Shown: piece by piece, positions 23,407 to 32,796 of the stretch
How positions within the stretch are numbered: the stretch's first letter is position 1
Layout of the letters: each line of letters begins with the position of its first letter
NCBI RefSeq assembly: GCF_029227915.1
Contig: NC_079875.1
Span: 9,731,001-9,795,000 of the forward strand
Length of the DNA: 64,000 nt
Reading direction: 5' to 3'
Origin: Hydractinia symbiolongicarpus
Lineage: Eukaryota > Cnidaria > Hydrozoa > Anthoathecata > Hydractiniidae
Translations under genes and position numbers: made by a program
Notes under the pieces: generated by a model
Told to the model about the DNA's origin: nothing
Database searches by the model: none
Seen by the model: only the letters and a program-made list of their open reading frames with translations

Positions 23407-26400
23407 ATTTAGTTCAGCGTTCAGCAAGGTGAAGGGTCTCCTTAAGAGACAAGAGAGGAGTTGAACGTCCTCCACCATACCTTAGTTTAAAGGGGCGATT
23501 GTGGAAGTCCCATGAAATGCCACATAGTGATGGTGTCACTTTAAAAAACACCCAGTCCGGTCTGTGAATGGTTGGCGCTAGGAAGGGCATCCAGCTGTAA
23601 AACAATGCCAAAACTCTTTATTAATGGCCGTAAGAATAGTTAATCAGTCAAACTGCGTAAACGGGGCTGGAACTCTAAGGAGTGAAGGTGTCGCGCACGG
23701 TAGGACAGATGTCAGATGTGAGCATCGTCAGACCGTTACCCAGCTATCACATCACAAGGTAGATAACACTAGGTTGAGGATGGCTAGTGTAAATGTTGGT
23801 ACTCTGAGAGGTAGAGCAGGTGAAGTAGTTGAAATGTTAGAACGTAGATCTGTTGATATGTGTTGTGTTCAGGAAGTCAGGTGGAGAGGAGCTTCAGTGA
23901 GATTTGTGGAAGGTAGGAGGGCAAGGTATAAGCTTTTTTGGATTGGTAATAGTGATGGATATGGAGGAGTTGGCATATTTGTTGCAGAGAAGTGGGTAGA
24001 AAAAGTAATAGATGTTATGCGTGTTAATAGTCGTATTAAAGTGATAAAGTTTTTGATAGGTAATAGGATTGTCACTTTTCTGTCAGTTTATGCTCCACAG
24101 TGTGGACTCAGTGAGGAAGATAAAGATAAGTTTTATGATGAGTTAATAGCAGTCACATCAAAGTTTGGAGACACTAAACTTGTCATGGTGGGCGGCAACT
24201 TTAATGGTCATGTTGGGAAGTCATCTGAAGGTTATAGAGGTGTGCATGGAGGCTATGGATTTGGGAGCAGAAATAAGGAAGGGGAGAGATTGCTTGGGTT
24301 TGGAATGGCAACGGACATGGTGGTTTGCAACACATCATTCAGTAAGAGACAGAGTAGGCTGATAACATATGAGTCAGGTGGTTGTAAGACACAGATAGAT
24401 TACTTTTTGGTTAGAAAGTCAGACAAGAAAGTGGTGAAGGACGTGAAAGTTATATCGGGGGAAGAGTGTGTTTCCCAGCATAGGTTGCTGGTTTGTGATA
24501 TTATCTTGAAAAGTGTCAGAGAAGCCAAGAGAAAGTACAGGCCCCGTCGAAAAGTCTGGAAGCTGAAGGAAGAGATTGTAGCAAGACAATTTAGTGCAAA
24601 AGTTCAGCAGTTAGCCTACAATAGTCAATGTGATAGTGACAATGTTGAAAGTACTTGGACTACTTTGAAGAATTGTCTTCTAGAAGCTTCTGATGATACC
24701 TGTGGGTGGACGAAAGGACCAGCTAGACATAGACAGACCTGGTGGTGGAATAATGAGGTTGACCAGTGTATAAAGGAAAAGAGGAAACTTTGGAAAGAGT
24801 GGAAGTCAGGTGGTAGTAAAAATATTTACTTAGAAGCTAAGCGTCGGGCTCGTACAGCAGTGTATAAGGCAAAATCAGAAGCAGAGAGAAACAGATTTGC
24901 AGATGTGTTAAGAAGGGAAGACCAGCGCAATGAGGTATTCAAGATAGCAAAGCAAATGAAGAAGACTAATCAAGATATTGTAGGTGAGAAGTGTATACGT
25001 AAAGATGAAGGTGTTTTGGCTAGCACAGAGGAGGAGAAAAGTGTAGCTTGGAAGAATCATTATCAGAGGTTGCTTAATACTGAGTTTGATTGGGACGAGG
25101 ATAATTTGTCTGATGATGATGTCGTAGAAGGGCCAGCCATGCAGATCAAGACAGAATGGGTAGTGGAGGCTATTAGGAAAATGAAGATTGGCAAGGCTGC
25201 AGGAGTATCAGGTATTGTTGCAGAGATGGTAAAAGCATCTGGATATATTGGAGTTGAGCTTATTACAAGTCTCGCTAACCAGATTATAAAGGATGGTGCT
25301 ATTCCGAGTGAGTGGCAGTCAAGTGTAATAGTGAATTGTTTCAAGGGCAAGGGTGATGCATTAGAAAGGGGTAACTATAGAGGTTTGAAGTTGGTTGATC
25401 AAGTAATGAAAGTTATTGAAAGAGTGATTGATAAGTTACTTAAAGAAAGAATTGATATAGATAAGATGCAATTTGGTTTTGTTCCAGGGCGTGGCACTAC
25501 AGATGCAATATTTTTACTCAGACAGCTTCAGGAAAAGTATTTAGGAAAGAGAAAGAATCTCTATTTTGCCTTTGTTGATTTAGAGAAAGCTTTTGATAGA
25601 GTGCCACGTAAAGTTATTTGGTGGGCTATGAGAAAATTAGGTGTGGATGAGTGGCTAGTTACGATGGTTCAGTCTATGTACAGCAATGCTAGAAGTCGTG
25701 TCAGGATTAACGATTCACTTAGTGATGAATTTAGTGTAAATGTTGGTGTACATCAGGGTTCTGTACTTAGTCCTTTGTTGTTTATTCTAGTCTTAGAAGC
25801 GCTGTCGATGGAGTTCAGAACAGGTTGCCCATGGGAGTTATTGTATGCAGATGATTTGGTTCTCATAGCAGAGTCGGTGGAAGAATTAGTTGAAAAGTTT
25901 GAGAAGTGGAAGAAAGGACTAGAAGAGAAAGGGCTGAAGGTAAACACAGCAAAGTCTAAAGTCATGATAAGTAGCATTGCAGCCAAGTGTGACCTTGTAG
26001 TTGGAAAGTGGCCTTGTGGAGTTTGCAGGAAAGGGGTTGGTAGTAACTCAATTTTTTGTCAGACTTGCAAGCATTGGGTACATAAGAAGTGCAGTAGTAT
26101 TAGTGGAAGGTTAAGAGCTGGCATACAGTTTGTATGCAAGCGTTGCAAAGGTGAGATTATAGAGAATGAAGTATTTCCAGCTTTAATGATGTACAACAGT
26201 GGCTCGTTAGAGATAGTTAAGAACTTCTGTTACTTAGGTGATATGTTGGGCAGTGAAGGGGGTGTTGGAAGAAGTGTTACTTGCAGGATAGGTTCTGCTT
26301 GGAAAAAGTTTAGAGAGTTACTTCCTTTATTGACTAGCAGAGTCCTGTCAATTGAGGTAAAAGGTAGGTTGTATGAGGCCTGTGTAAGAAGTGTTATGTT

Positions 26401-26840
26401 GTACAGTAGTGAGACATGGGCAGTGAAGCAGGAAGATCTTGACCGTTTAGAAAGGAATGATATGAGAATGGTTAGGTGGATGTGTAATGCCAGTCTGAGA
26501 GACAGAAAGAGTTCAGATGAGCTAAGAAGCAGGCTAAGTCTCTGTAGAATTAAAGATGTTATCCAGATAAGAAGATTGAATTGGCTGGGGCACTTGAAAA
26601 GAATGGAGGAGGATAACTGGGTAAGAAAGTGTAGAGACTTGATAGTTCCTGGGGCAAAGCCCAGAGGCAGACCGAGAAAGACTTGGCAGGAGGTTATAAG
26701 GACAGACTTGATAGAGAGGAAGTTGAGTGTAGATCTAACACAGTCTAGATCAGATTGGAAGAGGGTCATTAATATACCCCGTCCAACCCATGCTATCATG
26801 GAAAACGGACGTTAAGCCGAGAATGATGATGATGATGATG
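23407..26840 (+). mobile_element. Near full-length RTE-type non-LTR retrotransposon
   Basis: The element is bounded by an 8-bp target-site duplication ATGTTAGT at 23399-23406 and 26841-26848. It has a 217-base 5' leader that contains GAAGGGCATCCAGCTGTAAA. A single large ORF follows, then a short 3' end with CCAACCCATGCTATCATGG and a (GAT)n tail, as is usual for RTE elements. It interrupts an older minus-strand LINE ORF1. A truncated relative lies at 31545-31925 on the other strand. Confidence 0.9.
23624..26815 (+). CDS. RTE retrotransposon polyprotein (AP endonuclease + reverse transcriptase)
   Basis: An uninterrupted 1063-residue frame. Residues about 50-300 are an AP-type endonuclease (MASVNVGTLRG, CCVQEVRWRG, LSVYAPQ, SQHRLLVCD). 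Residues about 530-800 are a reverse transcriptase (GFVPGRGTTDAIF, DLEKAFDRVPR, HQGSVLSPLLF, YADD at 741-744). At about 795-845, just after the palm, lies a PHD-like Cys/His cluster (CGVCRKG, CQTCKHWVHKKC, CKRC). The C-terminal region is typical of RTE proteins, with LYEACVRSVMLYSSETWA and RRLNWLGHLKRM. The normally invariant GDFN of the nuclease is GNFN here (Asn192 from AAC), which should abolish nicking. The RT motifs look intact. I used the first ATG after the leader; the Met in LRMASVN is a possible alternative start. Confidence 0.93.
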   Translation: MAVRIVNQSNCVNGAGTLRSEGVAHGRTDVRCEHRQTVTQLSHHKVDNTRLRMASVNVGTLRGRAGEVVEMLERRSVDMCCVQEVRWRGASVRFVEGRRARYKLFWIGNSDGYGGVGIFVAEKWVEKVIDVMRVNSRIKVIKFLIGNRIVTFLSVYAPQCGLSEEDKDKFYDELIAVTSKFGDTKLVMVGGNFNGHVGKSSEGYRGVHGGYGFGSRNKEGERLLGFGMATDMVVCNTSFSKRQSRLITYESGGCKTQIDYFLVRKSDKKVVKDVKVISGEECVSQHRLLVCDIILKSVREAKRKYRPRRKVWKLKEEIVARQFSAKVQQLAYNSQCDSDNVESTWTTLKNCLLEASDDTCGWTKGPARHRQTWWWNNEVDQCIKEKRKLWKEWKSGGSKNIYLEAKRRARTAVYKAKSEAERNRFADVLRREDQRNEVFKIAKQMKKTNQDIVGEKCIRKDEGVLASTEEEKSVAWKNHYQRLLNTEFDWDEDNLSDDDVVEGPAMQIKTEWVVEAIRKMKIGKAAGVSGIVAEMVKASGYIGVELITSLANQIIKDGAIPSEWQSSVIVNCFKGKGDALERGNYRGLKLVDQVMKVIERVIDKLLKERIDIDKMQFGFVPGRGTTDAIFLLRQLQEKYLGKRKNLYFAFVDLEKAFDRVPRKVIWWAMRKLGVDEWLVTMVQSMYSNARSRVRINDSLSDEFSVNVGVHQGSVLSPLLFILVLEALSMEFRTGCPWELLYADDLVLIAESVEELVEKFEKWKKGLEEKGLKVNTAKSKVMISSIAAKCDLVVGKWPCGVCRKGVGSNSIFCQTCKHWVHKKCSSISGRLRAGIQFVCKRCKGEIIENEVFPALMMYNSGSLEIVKNFCYLGDMLGSEGGVGRSVTCRIGSAWKKFRELLPLLTSRVLSIEVKGRLYEACVRSVMLYSSETWAVKQEDLDRLERNDMRMVRWMCNASLRDRKSSDELRSRLSLCRIKDVIQIRRLNWLGHLKRMEEDNWVRKCRDLIVPGAKPRGRPRKTWQEVIRTDLIERKLSVDLTQSRSDWKRVINIPRPTHAIMENGR

Positions 26841-26848
26841 ATGTTAGT

Positions 26849-26950
26849 TACCATGTTGAATTAAGGTGTTGGCCCGTGATGATTTGTGTATTTTCACCGC
26901 ATCAGTAGCATGTTCGCACCCGCCGATGATAAAAAGAGAATGTTAGGATA
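26849..26950 (-). pseudogene. Detached N-terminal part of the older LINE ORF1
   Basis: On the minus strand, this reads toward the target duplication and then continues into MTKGFKDINEATTTIR on the other side of the RTE element, as expected if one ORF was split. It contains stop codons. Confidence 0.4.
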
Positions 26951-27874
26951 GTCCCAGGTTAACCCATGTGAGAAAAATTGGAAATTTAACACACTGTGTA
27001 GGCTATTGGATGCTGCAGGAAGTTGTCTGGTAGAGCACCCTAACTAGATCTGCATACCCTCAAAAATGAGCATTAAATACACTAGAAATCCCTAAGCTGT
27101 GGCCCCTTCCAGGGTATATTCCTCGATTGTGACGTTAGCTATGTAAAATATGCATATTTCTCTTGAACTGTAATGAAAATGTACACTGTGTTTGTTTGTT
27201 TTTAATTATGGAGAGAAACCTAAGACAAAATAATCTGGGATCTCACTTAGTGCAGTTTTCCCCTGACTGGGGGTAGGGACAAACGCACTTCTAGAAATTA
27301 ATAGTTAGACAAATGGATACCTAAAGGAGAAAGAATATATACTGTATATATACGTCGCCATACATATCTGGAGTACCTAATATTAAGGTTATAACATTAA
27401 AGCTATAGCATAAACACATGTCTGCTTTCTTCTGGGAAAACTCTAAAACAACCCGTTGTCGCAGAGTTTGATTTTACAGACTGGAATGATAAAGTCCCTC
27501 GCGATATATTTACGGGGTACACTCTTGCCGTAAATGAGAAAATGCACATAGGCGGTCATAATACCACGAAAAGCTTCGCATTTTTTTTGCTTCAAACATT
27601 ATATTTAAATAAAGCATATATACATACATTACAAAAAAATAATAATTTGGCCTGTGGGAAGTAGTTTCGTTAATTTTAAGATCCACTGACAGATAGGATA
27701 AGGTTAGATGAAAAGACTGAACGATTAACTCGAACACACACATGCATGTACATTTGATAAAAGCAAAAAAAATCTTACGTCGTATCGATGCTGAAATTAT
27801 TGAAAAATACTGTTTGCGCTTGTTAGAAATTATTTTAGAAAACCGAGCATAGAACTTAGGCTAAACGCCGACAT

Positions 27875-27980
27875 CCAACCTCGTTCCCAGGGCATTTTGC
27901 CTTGTGATGAAGTTGTTAGCGGCGACAAAACCACTCCGTAATAACGGCTCGGGGCCATAAGACCCTGGGAACGAGGTTGG
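27875..27980. mobile_element. Palindromic MITE with 18-bp perfect terminal inverted repeats
   Basis: The ends CCAACCTCGTTCCCAGGG and CCCTGGGAACGAGGTTGG are exact inverted complements. The flanking CGACA on both sides (with T/A next to the repeats) looks like a 5-bp target duplication. The interior, TTTTGCCTTGTGATGAAGTTG, is repeated in diverged form at 28281-28385. Confidence 0.75.
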
Positions 27981-28280
27981 ACGACATCACTAGTGGCGTA
28001 AAATTTCCAAGCTCTACTTGCAATATACGTTCAATGTAATTTTCTTCTTTTTTTTTACTTTTTTTATCTATATCATATGCTTTTTGATAATTCCTGGTTC
28101 ACATAACGTTTGGCGTATAGGTTAAACACCCGAAGATACCATTTCTTCTCTTTTAATTCTCAACCTTTTTTATATTGTCGAATAAGTCGAATACTTGTAT
28201 CCCATGACTACACCAAGTTTAACCGGGAGTGACAGCAGTTGTTTCTCGTTTTTGTTCGCTTTGATGCCTCTTGTTAGTGC

Positions 28281-28385
28281 AACCTCGTTTTCAGGGTATT
28301 TTGCCTTGTTGATGAAGTTGATAGCGGCGCGAAAAGCATTGTTCATTGTTGGCCCTACGTTATGACAGCGCAGGGGCCACAAGAC
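28281..28385. mobile_element. Diverged copy of the 27875 MITE
   Basis: It starts GCAACCTCGTTTTCAGGGTA and shares the inner segment TTTTGCCTTGTTGATGAAGTT with 27875-27980. Its right end has decayed. Confidence 0.6.
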
Positions 28386-28756
28386 AAATGAGTTTACTGT
28401 CAGTGCTGGTATTATTCGAAATCAATAACCACATCCACTTCTTCCAAAAAGTGACTTATATATGTGAATTATCGCATACTGTACGTTAATTTATGTTTGT
28501 AGCACTGATATAACAACTGTATGCAACTTGCAGTTCTTTTTTTGCAATTTTATTTTAATCTTCAATTCATCAATGCAACCTGCTACCTATTTTAAAACAA
28601 TTACAGCTCCAAGGTGCTTTTTTCCTACTGTAGTGGTGTTGATGTAAACCTTAAAAAACTTTAAGCAACGACAATAAGCAATGATTTCTTAGCTTCCAGC
28701 AAGTAACCAAATTTCGGACCAAGTTCACACAACTTTCTTAATTTTTATAGGTAAAT

Positions 28757-28899
28757 TTTTATCAAAGCACATCCGTATTTTTATTCTCAACAAAGAATGT
28801 TTCACCCCGATCGGACCTCCGATCATGACGGGCGAGTATAATAATCTGGGTAAGTCATATTAAAGAAGAACAACTTTGTTCATCACTAACATACTGCAC
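28757..28899 (-). mobile_element. tRNA-derived SINE, family I, copy D (body only)
   Basis: The minus strand matches the body of the copy at 15431-15656: GTTAGTGATGAACAAAGTTG, ATACTCGCCCGTCATGATCG and ATACGGATGTGCTTTGAT. The tRNA-like head is absent. Confidence 0.7.
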
Positions 28900-31540
28900 G
28901 GTAATTCAGTTCCGCCAGTACACGGGAAATTCAGTCTGCGCATGCGCTAACTTTTGAAATCTCAAAATGCAAAAATTCTGATTTAACATGCTAAATTACA
29001 AGGCATAGTGCTAAAATATTGTTCACTTTGTATCTAATAGGCTTGTGTGACACGCAATGTACGGGTCACTTTTTTATTACGCTAAAATTTACCAAGTAAA
29101 AAACCCCGCAAATCAGGGGGTTACTATTTAAATGTTTAATTCTCTTTTCTTATTACCTTAAAGAATAAAACTCTATTTTATTAAAGCTAATTTTTATTTT
29201 ATTCGCAAATATTTTCATTTGTTTCTTTGTTTTAAAAACCCCGCTGGTCGTTATAGATAGAATAATTTAATTTTACCCCCTCACGGAGACAAAGTTTATC
29301 AACTGAAAAGAAGAAAACAGGAGCGAAGAAGGTTGTCTCTTTTTCAAAGTAATCCTGAAAAAATTTATTTCAAACAATGTTTACTCATCATGAGGTTAGG
29401 TTGAAGGTTATTTGTTTCTTCTATATATTCAATTTTTGTGTTCTGGGACTGAGGTTGCTTCCTTTTATAGAAATTCTATCGGATTCGAATATGAATGTAA
29501 TTCGAATCTGAAATGTAAAGAGCAAAAATGTTTTGTTGTTGTCAAACGAAGGTGTTAGTTAGAAATATTTCTAACGTACGATGGTTTAACATCACAAAAA
29601 GAACTGATTAAAAATGTTTCAGGCAATTGTATGCATCTTCAATTCGTTCTCTTTGGGATGAAACTAAGTTTAGTATTCGAATTAAAAAACTGATTGGATT
29701 TTATTAAGAGAACGCTACAAAAACAGGTGCGATTATTTATTTAGATTACTTAGTAGAGAAATGAACTTGGGTGTATAACGAGTTTCTAGCCTTTTCTTTC
29801 AGAGCTAAATTTTCCTTAAATATTAAGTTTGTTGTTGTGTCTTGAGTCGGAAACTATTTTTTTTAAGCACTTATTTTGTAAGTACATACTCCAAAAAATG
29901 GTTCAGAAGTTTAGAATATCCTAAAAATATGTCTAACTTAATAGTTTGTTTTAAATATGAACAATTGTATGACGCACAAAATTTATTAGAAGTTTAATAT
30001 TTTTATTGTATATCAAACGAACTGAACTTTTTTTTGTCCAATCAATTGGCCGCTACATGTAGTAGAATTGACATTAGCTAGCTATAGTAGCTTATAGCAT
30101 GTTTTTTTTCATTAAGGCATTAAATTTTTTCAGGCCATAGTCATGTTACGAACATATTGAGAAAAATGAGGATAGCATTTATCAAAGAAGTTCAGAACAT
30201 TAAAGACTGAAACTAACACACACTATTCTTATAAAAACAGCGTGTATATCCTAGAAGGGTATTTACATAAACTGTAAAAAGTAATTTTTCCGTTGTTACT
30301 GTTTCTAACACTACAGACTGTGTGATTAGGTGTTGATGTCGTTATAAAAAATCTAAACCTAAAACCTAACCTTAAATCAATATTTACATCTGTTACGTTA
30401 CCTTTTGAAACTTATTCGATTCTTAAATTCGAAAACGCTGCATTGTTATCTTCTTTGATTTTATGCGTGATTTTCTAACTATAAGTTTGGGTCTGTTCTT
30501 TTAATATTTTGGATTGAAATATTTCTGTAGATATGATTCAAGTTTTCATATTTCTCTTTTATGTGTTTTCAAATGTAAATTTTTTATATTTTGAGTATAA
30601 CTTTGAAAGGTTTGCCGTATGCAATAGACTAAACAGCTGATTTTTTATGACGTTGAAAAATGTTGGATTTTTTTTTAATGTTTGGTATCCTTTTTTTCTG
30701 ACATATTTCCCATATAAACATGTCCCTTGTAACTCATGAAGAAAAGTCTCACACAAAGATAAAATAATCTAAGTTATATACAATATAATTTGTGTATTTC
30801 ACTTAGCAAACATAAAAATAAAAACGGTACAATGACATAATTCTTTAAATAAGTCTTCCAAAAAGAACCATATAATGTGCATAGTTGTGTTTGCAACAAA
30901 GAGTATCCCAAACGATTGAAACCATACAAGGAGTAATCCATAAACACTTTAACAGGTTGTTGATGCCACATGGAAACTAAAAAAAATATGACAGTGGATT
31001 TTTAATATTTACATTACCTTAACAGGATAAATTTTAAAAAATGCTTTTCCCTTGGATTTTTTTTTATTGTATTTCATAGAAATTTCATAATGACTGGAAC
31101 GTTAAGCTTGTGCAGGTAAAAAAGACGTGCATATAAATTGTATAGGAGCAAATATAAAAGTAAAATTAAGTTATTTTAAGCGAAATAGATTTAATCACTT
31201 ATTCGCAAATGTAAATCCTCATTATTTCGCTTTTTTTTCCTCGCAGAACTTTTCCCCTGTAAAGAGTATATAGACATTTTTTAATAACAAATAGTTTTAT
31301 AAGAAAACAAGCCTTAAAATGCTTAGAAAATCCCCAGCCCCAGCGTGTTAAGATCCAATTTCTGAAGACCTTGATATTTACATTCACACAATAAAAATTG
31401 CATTTTTTCAAGTCAAATAAACATCCTAACAAGGCCTTATCCTAAAAATAACAAAATCAGTTTTTTATCCAATAAAATAAAAAATGTTTCAAATAAAATA
31501 CATAAAATAGAGAAAAAAAATTAAGAAAAACCTAACCATT
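28900..31540. other. Long AT-rich stretch with nothing recognised
   Basis: Only short open frames without recognisable content occur on either strand. I cannot support a gene, RNA or intact transposon here. Confidence 0.4.
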
Positions 31541-31544
31541 CTCA

Positions 31545-31925
31545 TATCATTTCTTTCTAAACGGTCAAACTTCCTGCCCATGTCTCACTACCGTACAACA
31601 TAACACTTTTTACACAGGCCTCATACAACCTACCTTTTAACTCTGCTAGTCAACAAAGGAAGTGACTCTCTGAACTTTTTCCAAGCAGAACCTATCCTGC
31701 AAGTAACACTTCTTCCAACATCCCCTTCACTGCTCAACACATCACCTAAGTAACAGAAGTTCTCAACTATCTCTAACGAGCCACTGTTGTACATCATTGA
31801 AGCTGGAAATACTTCATTCTCTATAATCTCACCTTTGCAACGATTGCATACAAACTTAATGTTAGCTCTTAACCTTCCACCAATACTACTCCAGTTCTTA
31901 TGTACCCAATACTTGCAAGTTTGTC
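31545..31925 (-). pseudogene. Truncated RTE retrotransposon fragment
   Basis: Its reverse complement aligns with 26050-26482 of the RTE ORF. It covers the end of the PHD-like cluster (KHWVHK region), NFCYLGD and ETWA. Small deletions and a lost Cys show decay. Both ends are truncated. Confidence 0.85.
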
Positions 31926-32004
31926 ATAAAATGAGTTACTAAAAATGTGATTTAATTTTTTTTAACCCAACCCTCTCATGTGTTCGCTATGTGCATTTTC
32001 ATCT

Positions 32005-32053
32005 CCAGAGCTCTTTGAAATGAAAATCTTGAAAGTATCTCAAAGAGCTCTGG
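32005..32053. mobile_element. Short palindromic MITE
   Basis: Arms CCAGAGCTCTTTG (32005-32017) and CAAAGAGCTCTGG (32041-32053) are perfect inverted complements. The outer flanks CATCT and GGTCGAGAATG resemble the other foldback elements in the window. Confidence 0.55.
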
Positions 32054-32588
32054 GGTCGAGAATGCGCCATGTGTAGATTCAACTGTGGTGGTTTTTGCTA
32101 CACTTTGGTTGTAGTATTAAATGTTAGCAAATGTAAATGCGTCGGTAATTTCTAGTAGTCTTTAAAAACACATACATGTGGAGTACCATATTCAATGCTA
32201 TTTTAAAAATGTTTTTTTTTAAAAAAAAAAACATTGATTAGCATACATAGCCTTGACTTTATTTCCCTTTATTTTTTTAGAAAGGAAAGTAGGCTGTTTC
32301 TTTTAAGTTCTTTTGATTTTGGTGTATTGTTAATAAACTTCAATACTTAAAGTTATAAGATAAATCGTCCAAGTATAAATCATCGTCCAAAGGCATAATA
32401 GAAACCGCTGATCCCCGTTATTAGTGTCGAAATATATATTTTTCGTAATTGCTTTTTAAAATGAGTCACGCTGCCAAATAAAAGTCCGTGTTTATTTACA
32501 TCGTAACCTTGGCAACCTGAATTCATCTAAACTTAACAATTAAAAATGTATAGAAGTCGGTTCATTATATTCTTTTTACACTGAAACC

Positions 32589-32669
32589 CAACCTTGATCC
32601 CAGGGCCTGTAGCGTTTTTTGATATGAAGATATATCAAAAAACGCTACAGGCCCTGGAATCGAGGTTGT
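32589..32669. mobile_element. Palindromic MITE with target-site duplication
   Basis: An 81-base near-perfect palindrome has outer arms CAACCTTGATCCCAGGGC and GCCCTGGAATCGAGGTTGT. The inner arm CTGTAGCGTTTTTTGATAT pairs with ATATCAAAAAACGCTACAG. The direct repeat ACTGAAACC flanks both sides (32580-32588 and 32670-32678). Confidence 0.8.
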
Positions 32670-32796
32670 ACTGAAACCACTAATGAATAAATTATATTCT
32701 ATGAAAAGATATTGAGAAGAAAATATCTGCTCATACTTTGCAACGCGAAATCAAATCAGGACACGAATCGTTCATCGAGAAAAAGCTTCACTTAAA

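Larger units (their letters stand above)
26951..28756. other. Gene-poor spacer with MITEs
   Basis: No exon is supported. The interval contains the palindromic MITE at 27875-27980, a diverged relative at 28281-28385 and AT-rich filler. Confidence 0.4.
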
